DNA of 64,000 nt from Mesoflavibacter sp. (GCA_017792345.1 CP051228.1:3998148-4062147); one strand, 5' to 3'. Positions 43,351 to 52,552 are shown, counted from the first letter of the stretch. The notes: generated by a model not told the origin, from the sequence alone. Translations and numbers: made by a program.

Positions 43351-44328
43351 TCAGGCGGCATCCTCTTCTTCCTCGACATGACCGAAATAGGCGACGGCCA
43401 TGGCGTTGGCCACTTCGATCAAATCCAATTGAACGGCATCTAGGAACTCATGCATGCCATAGGAAATGATGGCATCTATGTCCGTGTCCTCCAAGCGCCG
43501 ATGAATAACGTCGACAGCCGCCGCAACACGGTCGCCTCGCGTGAGCTGGAACGTGTAGATCAACTGCGACAGCAAGGTTGAGATTTCACCGATGCAATAC
43601 CGCACGGATCGCGGGAACCGATTGTTGAGAACCAGGAACTCCGCGACCTTGGTCGGTTCGATCCCACGCGGGTGAACGCGTCTGTAAGCGTGATAGCCGG
43701 CCGCAGAGCGCAATAGGGCATTCCACTGGCTCAAGTCCAGGATGGATCCCACCTCGCTGACATCAGGCAGAAGCGTGTGATACTTCACGTCGACCAGCCG
43801 CGTGGTTTGGTCGGCCCGTTCCACATATTTGCCAAGCTGATAGAAATACCAGCCCTGATCCCGGTAGAAGGTGCCTTCTGTGATCCCGGAATGCGCTTGG
43901 CACGCGGTCCGGACCCGGTCGCAGAAGCGGGCGATATTCGGCACCGATGAAGGGCCGGCCGAAATCGCCAGCAGCTCGTTGTAGAAGACGTTCAAATGGG
44001 TCCACATCTCTGTGGAGATCAGGGGGCGCAGGGTCCGGGCATTCTCCCGCGCCGCGCGGAAGGACGACAGGATCGACGTCGGATTCTCCCGGTCCAGCAT
44101 GTAGAAATAGGAAACGCTGGTTGGGGAGGGGGTGCCGTGCAATTTCCGGAATCGGTCCCGATCCGCATTCAAGTCGATGATCGCGTCCCAATTGTGGGCG
44201 CCGCGCCGGTCCCGGGTGAAGACTTCGTTGACTTCCAGGAGGCGCGCCAGGTTGTTCGCGCGTTCCACATACCGGGCCATCCAGTAGATATCCTCGGCAT
44301 AGCGGGCCAGTAGGCTGAGTTGCGTCAT
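43351..44328 (-). CDS. Alpha-E domain protein
   Basis: 325 residues, helical. It begins LSLLARYAEDIYWMARYVERANNLARLLEVNE, with a second Y-x-x-x-R-x-x-E-R-A-type element (LGKYVERADQTTRLVDVKYH), which is the alpha-E (DUF403) pattern. Such proteins are encoded beside circularly permuted ATP-grasp proteins and are thought to work with them in making or ligating a peptide-like product; the reaction is not established. It lies 25 bases after the ATP-grasp gene. Confidence 0.9.
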   Translation of the reverse strand: MTQLSLLARYAEDIYWMARYVERANNLARLLEVNEVFTRDRRGAHNWDAIIDLNADRDRFRKLHGTPSPTSVSYFYMLDRENPTSILSSFRAARENARTLRPLISTEMWTHLNVFYNELLAISAGPSSVPNIARFCDRVRTACQAHSGITEGTFYRDQGWYFYQLGKYVERADQTTRLVDVKYHTLLPDVSEVGSILDLSQWNALLRSAAGYHAYRRVHPRGIEPTKVAEFLVLNNRFPRSVRYCIGEISTLLSQLIYTFQLTRGDRVAAAVDVIHRRLEDTDIDAIISYGMHEFLDAVQLDLIEVANAMAVAYFGHVEEEEDAA

Positions 44329-44353
44329 GGTTCCGGTCTTTCCCTTGTTTTTG

Positions 44354-45808
44354 TTATTCCGTCAGAACCCATGTGTCCTTGGATCCGCCGCCCTGGCTGG
44401 AATTGACCACCAGCGATCCCTTCCGAAGGGCGACCCGGGTAAGGCCGCCGGGCAGGACCCAGCTTGACTTTCCCGTCACGCAGAAGGGTCGCAGATCGAC
44501 ATGCCTCGGCTCGACCGCGCCGTCGACCAGCGTCGGACAGACCGACAGGTTGATCATGGGCTGGCTGATGAAGTTCGCCGGATCATCCTTGATCTTGGCC
44601 CGGAACTCCGCCAATTCGTCCTTGGTCGATCGCGGACCGATCAGGATGCCATAGCCGCCGGACTCGCCGACGGGTTTGACGACCAGGTCTTCCAGATTGT
44701 CCAGGGTATAGGACAGTCCTTCCGCTTCCCTGCAGATGTTGGTTGGGACATTGGCCAGGATCGCGTCCTCGCCCAGATAGTACTGGATCAGACGCGGCAT
44801 ATAGGCATAGACGGCCTTGTCGTCCGCGACCCCCGTGCCGATCGCGTTCGCCAGGGTGATATTACCTTTCCGGTAAGCATCGAAAATGCCCGGTACGCCC
44901 AGCAGGCTGTCCTTTCGGAAGGCTTTCGGGTCGAGGAAGTCGTCGTCGATCCGGCGATAGATGCAGTGAACCTCTTCCACGCCCTCGGTCGTGCGCATAT
45001 AGACGCGATCGTCCTCGACCAGAAGATCGCGGCCCTCAACCAAGGGAACGCCCATTTCGCGTGCCAGGAAGATATGTTCGAAATAGGCCGAGTTATAAGC
45101 GCCGGGGGACAGCAGGGCGACCTGTGGGTCCATCGGGCCGGCCGGGGCGACATCCAGCATCGCCTGCAGCAGTTTGGGACCGTAATCGTCAACGGGCCGG
45201 ATGCCGATATCGTCCATCAGATCCGGGAAGGCGCGCTGCATCATATGCCGGTTCTCGACGACATAGGAGACACCCGACGGCGTGCGGGCATTGTCTTCCA
45301 GCACACAGAAATTGCCTTCGTCGTCCCGGACCAGATCGATGCCGCACACATGCACATAGGTTCCGCCGGGAACATCCAGTCCTTCCATCTGTTTTCGGTA
45401 GTTCTTGTTACCGAGAACCAGATCTGCCGGGATTACACCGTCCTTCAGGCATTTCTGGTCGTGGTAGATGTCCTGGATGAAGAGGTTGAGGGTCTTCACC
45501 CGTTGCTCGACGCCGCGCTCGATCGTTTCCCATTCGGACGCGCCGATGACACGAGGCAGAACATCGAACGGCAATATCCGGTCGATCATGGTGCGGTCGG
45601 AATAGACCGTGAAAGTAATGCCGAGATTGTACAATTCGCGAGCCGCGGCTTCCGCGCGTTCGCTCAGTTCCTTGGTTTCGATACTGCGCAGCCTGTCGAC
45701 CACGGCCTTCGGAATGACGCCGCGTTCCGCCGCGGAGATGATCTCGCAGAAAAATCCGGTCGGGTCGTAACCTGGTACCGGAGTGTCTTTGCTATCGGTA
45801 ACTCCCAT
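44354..45808 (-). CDS. Circularly permuted type 2 ATP-grasp protein
   Basis: 484 residues. The family signatures include GYDPTGFFCEIISA, DVLPRVIGASEWETIERGVEQRVKTLNLFIQDIYHDQK, DLVRDDEGNFCVLEDNARTPSGVSYVVENR and KPVGESGGYGILIGP. It is a predicted ligase of unknown substrate, paired with alpha-E. I chose ATG 45808 (MGVTDSKDTP), but the Shine-Dalgarno is weak; a start near 45889 is possible. The transglutaminase and proteasome-type peptidase genes often found with this pair are absent here. Confidence 0.9.
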   Translation of the reverse strand: MGVTDSKDTPVPGYDPTGFFCEIISAAERGVIPKAVVDRLRSIETKELSERAEAAARELYNLGITFTVYSDRTMIDRILPFDVLPRVIGASEWETIERGVEQRVKTLNLFIQDIYHDQKCLKDGVIPADLVLGNKNYRKQMEGLDVPGGTYVHVCGIDLVRDDEGNFCVLEDNARTPSGVSYVVENRHMMQRAFPDLMDDIGIRPVDDYGPKLLQAMLDVAPAGPMDPQVALLSPGAYNSAYFEHIFLAREMGVPLVEGRDLLVEDDRVYMRTTEGVEEVHCIYRRIDDDFLDPKAFRKDSLLGVPGIFDAYRKGNITLANAIGTGVADDKAVYAYMPRLIQYYLGEDAILANVPTNICREAEGLSYTLDNLEDLVVKPVGESGGYGILIGPRSTKDELAEFRAKIKDDPANFISQPMINLSVCPTLVDGAVEPRHVDLRPFCVTGKSSWVLPGGLTRVALRKGSLVVNSSQGGGSKDTWVLTE

Positions 45809-45974
45809 CGTGTCGCTATCTCGAGCGACCGGTCTTGAATGCCGGTCGGTCGTCCCTGGTTCCGACCCCACAGCCGGCCCGTTCATCACATTATTATTAT
45901 ATTGAGTATGAGGCGTAATCGTTGGAATACAACAGCAAAGCGATTGATGGACAGGCTTTGGCCGGCGTCAGGGG
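45809..45974. other. Intergenic region with a short ATT repeat
   Basis: 166 bases upstream of the ATP-grasp gene. It holds a short ATT-rich run (ACATTATTATTATATTGAG, near 45888-45906), unusual for this GC-rich sequence. A promoter for the ATP-grasp/alpha-E unit may lie here. Nothing else is recognised. Confidence 0.4.
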
Positions 45975-46466
45975 TCAACCGGGCGCGCTGGCGCTTTGGA
46001 TCGTACGCAGGTCGCTGAGGATGTCGTGCAAGAAGCGGTTCCGATCATCGAACAGCACATAGAGCAGCGGCACAAAACCCATGGCGACACTGACATAGAA
46101 GAGCACGGTCAGGATCAGCGCCTGGAGTACCGTCGGGCGCGCGCCTGTCGTGGCGTCGACGACACGCAAGCCAAAAACGGACTGGCCCACGGTCGCCCCA
46201 CGACCGGACACCATCAAGGTGTGATAGGCAAAGGGGGCAATGGCCCAGAGAAGCGCGGTGACAGGCGCCAGGAGCCCCAGGGTTAGCGCGGTGATCACCC
46301 ACAAGGCAACCCCGATTGCCGCTAACACGACGACATCGACGAGGTAACTCATCAGGCGTTTGAAAACAGTGCCCGACCAATAGCTCGGATCTACGAAAAG
46401 GTCGGTGCTGCCAGATTTGCCGCGTGCCGCCGATGCCGGGTCAAACTTGCTTTCCTGATGCGTCAT
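45975..46466 (-). CDS. RDD-family membrane protein
   Basis: 163 residues with three hydrophobic segments. The RDD pattern appears as FKRLMSYLVDVVVLAAIGVALWVITAL, then YHTLMVSGRGATVGQSVFGLRVVDATTGARPT, then FLHDILSDLRTI. Function is unknown; some RDD proteins act as ion antiporters. It is the last gene after the mot operon on the same strand, with an 81-base gap. Confidence 0.85.
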   Translation of the reverse strand: MTHQESKFDPASAARGKSGSTDLFVDPSYWSGTVFKRLMSYLVDVVVLAAIGVALWVITALTLGLLAPVTALLWAIAPFAYHTLMVSGRGATVGQSVFGLRVVDATTGARPTVLQALILTVLFYVSVAMGFVPLLYVLFDDRNRFLHDILSDLRTIQSASAPG

Positions 46467-46547
46467 GCGCGTCGGCTCCGTCGTTTCGTTCCTTTAGGAT
46501 TTGTGAATGGAACGGAACGACTTCAAGCCGCTTCGGCCATTGGGCCG

Positions 46548-47423
46548 TCAGCGCGGGGCAGGCGCCTGCCGGATCAGAACGATGGTCATCCGGCGGTTCT
46601 GAGGCGACTCCGGATTTTCCGGGATCAACGGATCCGTGTCCGCGACGCCGATGACGGTTTCGAACCGGACTTCCGGCAGCCCATTGGTCCGCAGGCCGCG
46701 ACGCACGGAATTTGCCCGGTCGACCGACAGATCCCACGCCTGACCGCCGCCTTCGTCACTGCCGGTATGGCCGGTGATTGAAATCGGGTTCGGCAGATTG
46801 ATCGCGATATCCGCAAGCAATTGCAGGCTGATCCGCGCATGATCCGTAAGCTGTGAAGAGCCTTGCTGGAAGTTCGATTTGTCTCGGCTGTCCACAAGCT
46901 GAATGCGCAAGCCCTCGTCGGTGACGTCGATCTTGATCGTCTCTTTCAGATCTTCGAGTTCCGGCGGCAGTTCATTGATCTGCGTTTCAAGGTTCTGCTT
47001 GGCCTGGTTGAAGCGCTTTTCTTCCTCGTCCGCATTGACCTCGCCGGCACTGCCGGTACTGGATACGTCGTCCTTGCCGGATTCGTCGTCGCTGGAGTTC
47101 AGTTTTCCCTGTGACGATCCATCCGTCGCATCCGGTGATTCCGTCCGCTTGTCCTCGGTCGGGCCGGGTTCGTTCGGTGTGATGCCGCCGAAGACATTGT
47201 TGGATCCGCTGTCGGCCGACGTCGTCCGGGTTGTCGGCGTGAAATAGTTCGAAATGCCGTCGAGAACTTCCTGTTCCGTCGCATTCAGCAGCCAGAGCAG
47301 CAGAAAGAACGCCATCATCGCGGTCACGAAATCGGCATAGGCGACCTTCCAGGCACCGCCATGGGCACCTTCTTCGGGCACCTTCACCTTCTTCACGATG
47401 ATCTGCTGTTCGAGATCCGCCAT
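46548..47423 (-). CDS. motB: MotB-family stator protein, second paralogue
   Basis: 291 residues. One membrane helix follows GAHGGAWKVAYADFVTAMMAFFLLLWLL, with the proton-binding Asp at residue 31. A plug-like segment and a low-complexity acidic linker (DSGSNNVFGG to SSTGSAGEVNADEEEK) follow. The OmpA-like peptidoglycan-binding domain has ISITGHTGSDEGGG and ENPESPQNRRMTIVLI. It starts nine bases after the first motB, so the two are translated together. Confidence 0.92.
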   Translation of the reverse strand: MADLEQQIIVKKVKVPEEGAHGGAWKVAYADFVTAMMAFFLLLWLLNATEQEVLDGISNYFTPTTRTTSADSGSNNVFGGITPNEPGPTEDKRTESPDATDGSSQGKLNSSDDESGKDDVSSTGSAGEVNADEEEKRFNQAKQNLETQINELPPELEDLKETIKIDVTDEGLRIQLVDSRDKSNFQQGSSQLTDHARISLQLLADIAINLPNPISITGHTGSDEGGGQAWDLSVDRANSVRRGLRTNGLPEVRFETVIGVADTDPLIPENPESPQNRRMTIVLIRQAPAPR

Positions 47424-47432
47424 GGTCGCGCC

Positions 47433-48449
47433 TCAGTTCTCGGGAAGGGGCGGCGGGGCCAGCCCGGTCGTATCCCGGGCCGGGGACGATCCGGCCGCGC
47501 CTCCAGGAACGTCGTCGACGCCGGGCACGAAGACCGCCGTTTCCTTCTCCGGCGGGTTCTGCCGCAGCAGCAGGATCGAAATGCGCCGGTTTCGCTCGTT
47601 CTCCGGATCTCTCGGGTCCAACAGGTCGGAATCAGCCTTGCCCTCGACCCGGATCAAGCGTCCCGTCGGGAAACCGTTGCGTTCCATCCAGTTGCGGCTC
47701 GCGGCGGCGCGGTCGCCGGATAGTTCCCAATTGCCGTAATCGGCGGTTGCCCCGGGCTGAGCGGCGGAATCTGTATGGCCGGTAATCGCGATATCATTGG
47801 GCAATTGAACGATGATACCGCTGATCAGGGCCAGCAGCCGGACAGCCCGCCGGGTCATCTGATCAGTGCCCGGTTCGAACATTTCCCGGCGCTGATAATC
47901 CAGCAATTGGATCATCAACCCCTCATCGGTGACTTCATAGATGATGCTGTCCTGTAGATCGCGGACGGTCGGATCGTCCTCGATCGACTGCTTCAACTTC
48001 GCCAAGGCGTCGTCCAGCATCTCTTGTTCCTGCTGTTCCGCCGTGGCGTCGCCGACATTCACATTGGCCTCGGCCGGGTCGTCGCGTTCTTCCCCGGTCT
48101 CCTTGCCGGATTCCTCGGACCCATAGCTGGGAATCGCGACACTGGTCACGGGGGGCGACGAGGCGGAACGCATGGCGCCTTCCAGCGAGGCGACGGCGCC
48201 GGACAGGGCCTGGCCGATACCTTGCGAATCCTCGGCGGCACTGGGCGGTGCGAAATAGTCGGACAGGCCGGTCATCTGTTCTTCGGTCGTCGCATTCAGC
48301 AGCCAGAGCAACAGGAAGAAGGCCATCATGGCGGTCACGAAATCGGCATAGGCGACTTTCCAGGCGCCGCCATGGGCGCCTGCCGGAATCTTGATCTTCT
48401 TTTTCAGGATCAGCGGTTCAATCGCTTCACCCTGGAGACCTTCCGACAT
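47433..48449 (-). CDS. motB: MotB-family stator protein, first paralogue
   Basis: 338 residues with the same layout: LILKKKIKIPAGAHGGAWKVAYADFVTAMM (Asp36), one membrane helix, a linker with a conserved PSYGSEESGKETGEERDD stretch, and an OmpA domain (IAITGHTDSAAQPGATADYGNWELSGDRA, DPENERNRRISILLLRQ). It follows motA by 53 bases. MotB anchors the stator to peptidoglycan and carries the proton-translocating Asp. Confidence 0.93.
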   Translation of the reverse strand: MSEGLQGEAIEPLILKKKIKIPAGAHGGAWKVAYADFVTAMMAFFLLLWLLNATTEEQMTGLSDYFAPPSAAEDSQGIGQALSGAVASLEGAMRSASSPPVTSVAIPSYGSEESGKETGEERDDPAEANVNVGDATAEQQEQEMLDDALAKLKQSIEDDPTVRDLQDSIIYEVTDEGLMIQLLDYQRREMFEPGTDQMTRRAVRLLALISGIIVQLPNDIAITGHTDSAAQPGATADYGNWELSGDRAAASRNWMERNGFPTGRLIRVEGKADSDLLDPRDPENERNRRISILLLRQNPPEKETAVFVPGVDDVPGGAAGSSPARDTTGLAPPPLPEN

Positions 48450-48502
48450 TAGGCGTCAGTCCTCCTAAGGCCCGGTCAAAGGGGCGCCGGTTTCAGATCC
48501 GT

Positions 48503-49369
48503 TTAGCCGCTCACCGGCGGCAAGGATTCCACGGCGCTTTCCACCTCGGCGAAAGTGGGCCGGTTATGCGGGGCCAGCGACTTGCGGGCGAATTCGGTCG
48601 ACACCGCAGGTGCGTATCCGGCGAGATGCGCCAGAATTCCGGCCTTCATGCAGTTAAAATAGGTGGCTTCCTCTTCCATGATCGCCTTGGCGTTGCTGGC
48701 GAAGGGGGCGAAGAAACCATAGCACAACAGAATGCCCAGGAAGGTCCCGACCAGGGCCCCACCGATCAAGCGGCCCAGGACTTCCGGCGGCTCGTTGATC
48801 GATCCCATTGTTTTGATGACGCCCAGAACGGCCGCGACGATGCCAAGCGCCGGGAAGCCCTCCGCCATGCCGGTCAGCGCATGGGCGATCTGGTGGTCGG
48901 TCTGGTGATGGGTTTCCAGGTCGGAATCGATCAGCGCTTCGACTTCGTGCGGATTATCCGTCCCCAATGTCATCAGGCGCAGGTAGTCGCAGAAGAACTC
49001 CATGGCGTGATGGTCTTTGTGGAACTTCTCAAACGGCTCGAACAGTTTGGAATCATGGGGATTCTCAACATGCTGCTCGACCGCGAGCGCGCCCTTCTGC
49101 TTGATCAGTTTGAAGACCTGATACTGCATCGTCAGCAGTTCCAGGTAATCTGCCTTCTTGTATTTCGGTCCTTTGAAAATGCCGCCCAGGCGCCCGATCG
49201 AGCCCTTCACGATCCGCATCGGATTGGCAATGATGAAAGCCGACGCGCCCGCGCCAAAAATCAGCGTGAATTCAAACGGTTGGTTCAAGACGCCGAGCTT
49301 ACCGCCCATCGCCATGTATGAACCCAGGACGCATCCGGTAACCGCGATAATTCCGATAATAACGAACAT
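48503..49369 (-). CDS. motA: Flagellar motor stator protein MotA
   Basis: 288 residues, four hydrophobic segments. It begins MFVIIGIIAVTGCVLGSYMAMGGKLGVLNQP and contains GMAEGFPALGIVAAVLGVIKTMGSINEPPEVLGRLIGGALVGTFLGI. The cytoplasmic loop between helices 2 and 3 holds the charged residues that contact the rotor. It is the first gene of motA-motB-motB'. No other flagellar genes lie in the window except a FliL-like gene at 27.3 kb. Confidence 0.95.
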   Translation of the reverse strand: MFVIIGIIAVTGCVLGSYMAMGGKLGVLNQPFEFTLIFGAGASAFIIANPMRIVKGSIGRLGGIFKGPKYKKADYLELLTMQYQVFKLIKQKGALAVEQHVENPHDSKLFEPFEKFHKDHHAMEFFCDYLRLMTLGTDNPHEVEALIDSDLETHHQTDHQIAHALTGMAEGFPALGIVAAVLGVIKTMGSINEPPEVLGRLIGGALVGTFLGILLCYGFFAPFASNAKAIMEEEATYFNCMKAGILAHLAGYAPAVSTEFARKSLAPHNRPTFAEVESAVESLPPVSG

Positions 49370-49496
49370 AGAAAGGGCTGGACCTTCTGCCTATTGACGA
49401 CCTGCCTTCGAATCCCCGCCGGCAGTAACCGCCGAAACCGCGCAACTGTAGTCGGAATCGATCAGTGCTGTCCATCTTCGCAGTGCGGGAGTCATA

Positions 49497-50297
49497 CTAG
49501 GCTTCTCCGCGAATTTGCCAAATCAACAGTGCCGTTGCGCGTCCGCTTTGGATCGGCACGCGCCGGTCCGGTTCGTGCCCTGGTACCTCGAAGGAATTGC
49601 TGACGAAAATTCCGCCCGGAGTCATTTCGCGCCGGACCTTTTCGTAGAGGCCGGCCATGGGGTGCGGGCTGAGGAAAGCATAGATCAGATCGTACCCCGC
49701 CAGATCGGCATCCCAGAGCGATTGCCATCGAATTCGAACCCGCCGGTCACCGGACAGGACGGCCCGGACCCAGGCGATCAGGAAGGGGATGGGCGCGTTC
49801 TCGACGCCGGCAAATCGGCTATCCGGGTGGGAATGGATCCGCGCCATCGCCAAGGGGACGCTGCCGGTCCCGCAACCGAGATCGAGAATCCTGACAGACT
49901 TATTGCCCGCTGCGGGCTCCGGGTCCAAGAGGGCCGACAACTTCTCCATCGTTTCGCGATTACTGAGATAGAGCGGCACCCTGTCGCCGATGACGTTGCG
50001 AAGAGCCAGGGCCATAAGCAACAGGATCCCCCCTGGAATCCATAGTGGTAGGTCGGCGCGGACCGCCATCGCGAATAGGGCGGGAAGGGCGGCCATAAAC
50101 ATGATCCAGGCAAGACCCGCGCGGCACAGCGCCGCCACCGCCGACGCGGTAGCTGAAGCAAGGACGATTTTGCCCCAGAAGGGCAGATCCTCTCCGGTGA
50201 CACGAAAATGAATCTGTACCACCGCGAGCGCCGTGAGGACGGCCGCGATCTGCGACGCGGCGGCGATCAGCATCGGCTTTCGTCCCCGCAGTGTCAT
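49497..50297 (-). CDS. Membrane-anchored class I SAM-dependent methyltransferase
   Basis: 266 residues. The N-terminal ~100 residues contain four hydrophobic stretches, the first at about residues 9-27 (LIAAASQIAAVLTALAVVQ). The C-terminal half is a class I methyltransferase with the SAM motif VRILDLGCGTGSVPLAMARIH at about 135-155, then AGVENAPIPFLIAW. Substrate is unknown. A GAGAGGACA Shine-Dalgarno precedes the ATG. It lies upstream of motA on the same strand with a 127-base gap, so cotranscription is uncertain. It is divergent from the flavin reductase gene. Confidence 0.8.
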   Translation of the reverse strand: MTLRGRKPMLIAAASQIAAVLTALAVVQIHFRVTGEDLPFWGKIVLASATASAVAALCRAGLAWIMFMAALPALFAMAVRADLPLWIPGGILLLMALALRNVIGDRVPLYLSNRETMEKLSALLDPEPAAGNKSVRILDLGCGTGSVPLAMARIHSHPDSRFAGVENAPIPFLIAWVRAVLSGDRRVRIRWQSLWDADLAGYDLIYAFLSPHPMAGLYEKVRREMTPGGIFVSNSFEVPGHEPDRRVPIQSGRATALLIWQIRGEA

Positions 50298-50372
50298 TGT
50301 CCTCTCGCTTTCCCTGGGATACGCATCATGTTATGCCCGCAGCGGCTCAACTTACCAGAGGTCAGGACGTCG

Positions 50373-50873
50373 ATGGATTGCGGCGACGGGGTGACATCGG
50401 CATTGTTTCGCACCGTGTGCGGGCGGTTCGCAACCGGCGTTGCCGTGGCGACGACCTGCGACGCCAAGGGCGGTCGCTGGGGCCTGACGGTCAATTCGTT
50501 TTCCTCTGTATCCCTCGACCCGCCGCTTGTCTTGTTTTCGATCGACAAGAACGCGTCAAGTCACGGCGTATTCGTCGGGTCGCCGCGTTTCGCGGTGAAT
50601 ATCCTGGCCGAAGATCAACAGGCGCTGTCCGACCGGTTCTCCTTCGTGAAGGACGATGACCGGTTTAGCGGAATCGCCCTTGAAGCCGGTGAACCGGGTC
50701 GCCCGCCGCTGCTGTCCGGCGCACTTGGGCATCTGATTTGCGATCTGGAGAATACATTCCCAGGCGGCGATCACACGATCCTGCTGGGCCGGGTCCGGCA
50801 TACAGCCGTTTCGAATGATCCGTCGGCGCGGCCGTTGCTCTATTTCTCCGGTGGATACGCGACGATTTCCTAG
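50373..50873 (+). CDS. Flavin reductase family protein
   Basis: 166 residues. LFRTVCGRFATGVAVATTCD then GLTVNSFSSVSLDPPLVLFSIDKNASSH is the flavin-reductase (HpaC/RutF-like) FMN-binding pattern. Such proteins supply reduced flavin to two-component monooxygenases or reduce ferric-siderophore complexes; no monooxygenase is adjacent, but an iron-type ABC importer follows. ATG 50373 is preferred because CAGAGGTCAGGA precedes it; longer frames from 50208 or 50328 are possible. Confidence 0.85.
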   Translation: MDCGDGVTSALFRTVCGRFATGVAVATTCDAKGGRWGLTVNSFSSVSLDPPLVLFSIDKNASSHGVFVGSPRFAVNILAEDQQALSDRFSFVKDDDRFSGIALEAGEPGRPPLLSGALGHLICDLENTFPGGDHTILLGRVRHTAVSNDPSARPLLYFSGGYATIS

Positions 50874-50957
50874 TCGTCGCATGCGGCAATTTGGGGATTG
50901 CGCAGATTCGCCAACTGTCGCAGTGTCGCGCGGCCCTATTCCGACTAGGTCGAACAT

Positions 50958-51350
50958 ATGATTGCCGCCCACCGAAAAGCACGGCTTCTACGCCTGTTGC
51001 CGGCCCTTATTTGGCTGGCGGCACAGATGAGCATGTCCGGTGTCTTCGGTGCGGGCGCTGCGTCTGCTACGACGGGCGAAGGCGTCCGAACCATAGTGAT
51101 CTGTACCGCCGCCGGACTGGCGCAGGTCGCGCTCGATGCGGATGGCCAACCGATCGACCCGGACGCGGCAACCGGATCCCTTTGTGAATGGTGCCAAGCG
51201 TTTGGTGCGGTCGTCACACCTGATGCGCCGGCCGACGCGGCGCGGATCGCATTCTCGAACGACGGCGAAAACGCCACGGCCGCAGCCGATGTGGTCTTGG
51301 TCGCCCAACTGTCGGAACGGCCCTATCTCAGCCGGGGCCCACCCCTCTGA
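50958..51350 (+). CDS. DUF2946-like secreted protein
   Basis: 130 residues. An N-terminal hydrophobic segment (LLRLLPALIWLAAQMSMSG) precedes a region reading VICTAAGLAQVALDADG and then SLCEWCQAFG, the cysteine pattern of DUF2946, and the protein ends in SRGPPL. The family lies near metal-uptake and copper genes and may bind metal in the periplasm, but the function is not established. It is located directly upstream of a metal/siderophore ABC importer (83-base gap). Confidence 0.75.
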   Translation: MIAAHRKARLLRLLPALIWLAAQMSMSGVFGAGAASATTGEGVRTIVICTAAGLAQVALDADGQPIDPDAATGSLCEWCQAFGAVVTPDAPADAARIAFSNDGENATAAADVVLVAQLSERPYLSRGPPL

Positions 51351-51433
51351 ATTTCCAGTCCATCGAATGAGCCATTCGGCGTCCGCTTGAAGGACGCCGC
51401 ATTCCTTGCCTGTGAAATGAAGGGTTTCTGAGA

Positions 51434-52552
51434 ATGTTTCCGAAAGTTCAATCGGCGATCCGCGTCTCGGCGGCGCTCGCCTTGTCTGTTTTTGCCTTTG
51501 TGGCGGCAGCGAACGCGCATGATACTGTTGAAGTCACCGACGTTTTGGACCGCAAAGTCACCGTGCCGCACGGCGCGGAACGCGTGCTACTTGGCTTCTA
51601 CTTCGAAGATTTCTACGCCATCGTCGGTCCGGATGCTTACGACAAGGTCGTGGCAATTTCCCGCGACACCTGGGAGGGGTGGCGCAATACCCAGTGGCAC
51701 CGTTATGTGAAGGTTAATCCGCATTTGGAGACCCTTGTCGATGTCGGTGACGTCGACGCCGGATCCTTCAATATCGAGGCCGCCATCGCGGCGAGGCCGG
51801 ATGTCGCAATTCTGGCCGCTTGGCAGTTTCGCGGTCTGGGCGAGGCCGTCGGCAAGTTCGACGCCGCCGGTATTCCAGTGGTGGTCGTGGACTACAACGC
51901 CCAGACGGTCGAAAAGCATGTCGCTAGCACGCATCTGATCGGCAAAATCATGGCCGTTGAAGATCGTGCGGCAACCTTGGCGTCGGAGTACGAAGCTGCT
52001 GTCGCGGATGTCGTCGCGCGGGTTGCAGGCTCGAGCACTTCCACGAAGAAAGTATACGTCGAACTCGGCAACAAGGGCGCAGAGGAATACGGAAACAGCT
52101 ATTCGGGGACGATGTGGGCCGGCGTGATCGGTCTGGCTGGCGGCGAGAACATCGCCGAAGGTCAGATTGAGAATTGGGGGCCGCTTAGCCCAGAATACGT
52201 CATCGCCAGCACGCCGGACGTGATCTTGATTCCGGGCTCTGGATGGGTCGGGCGAGACAAGGCCGTCTTGTTGGGCTTTGGCATCGATATGTCGGTAACT
52301 CGGGATCGTCTGCGTCCCTATATCGGGCGTCCCGGTTGGTCGGCACTTCCCGCGGTGCAGAATGGCGAAGTGCACTCCGTTTATCATGGTGGCGCGCGGA
52401 CGTTGTACGACTACACCTTCCTTCAATACATCGCCAAGATCCTGCACCCAGAGGCCTTTGCGGACGTGGATCCACTGGAGAACCACCGACGGTTTTACCG
52501 CACCTATCTGCCGATCGAGGCGGAAGGCAGCTTCATGGTGAAACTGGACTGA
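51434..52552 (+). CDS. Iron/siderophore ABC transporter substrate-binding protein
   Basis: 372 residues with a signal peptide (ALALSVFAFVAAANA, cleaved before HDTVEV). The mature part is a class III (FepB/BtuF-type) binding protein: VEVTDVLDRKVTVPHGAERVLLG, AAIAARPDVAILAA and YVIASTPDVILIPGSGWVGRDKAV. Ligand may be a ferric chelate, haem or another metal complex. The three-gene set of binding protein, permease and ATPase is complete, but no TonB-dependent receptor is in the window. Confidence 0.9.
   Translation: MFPKVQSAIRVSAALALSVFAFVAAANAHDTVEVTDVLDRKVTVPHGAERVLLGFYFEDFYAIVGPDAYDKVVAISRDTWEGWRNTQWHRYVKVNPHLETLVDVGDVDAGSFNIEAAIAARPDVAILAAWQFRGLGEAVGKFDAAGIPVVVVDYNAQTVEKHVASTHLIGKIMAVEDRAATLASEYEAAVADVVARVAGSSTSTKKVYVELGNKGAEEYGNSYSGTMWAGVIGLAGGENIAEGQIENWGPLSPEYVIASTPDVILIPGSGWVGRDKAVLLGFGIDMSVTRDRLRPYIGRPGWSALPAVQNGEVHSVYHGGARTLYDYTFLQYIAKILHPEAFADVDPLENHRRFYRTYLPIEAEGSFMVKLD

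Noticed and set aside
44501-45838. 445-codon plus-strand frame opposite the ATP-grasp gene
   Set aside because: Antisense shadow; the ATP-grasp protein has clear family motifs on the minus strand.
45888-45906. ATT-rich run as a phase-variable microsatellite
   Set aside because: Only about three ATT units are present, too few for typical slipped-strand variation, and it lies in an ordinary upstream region.
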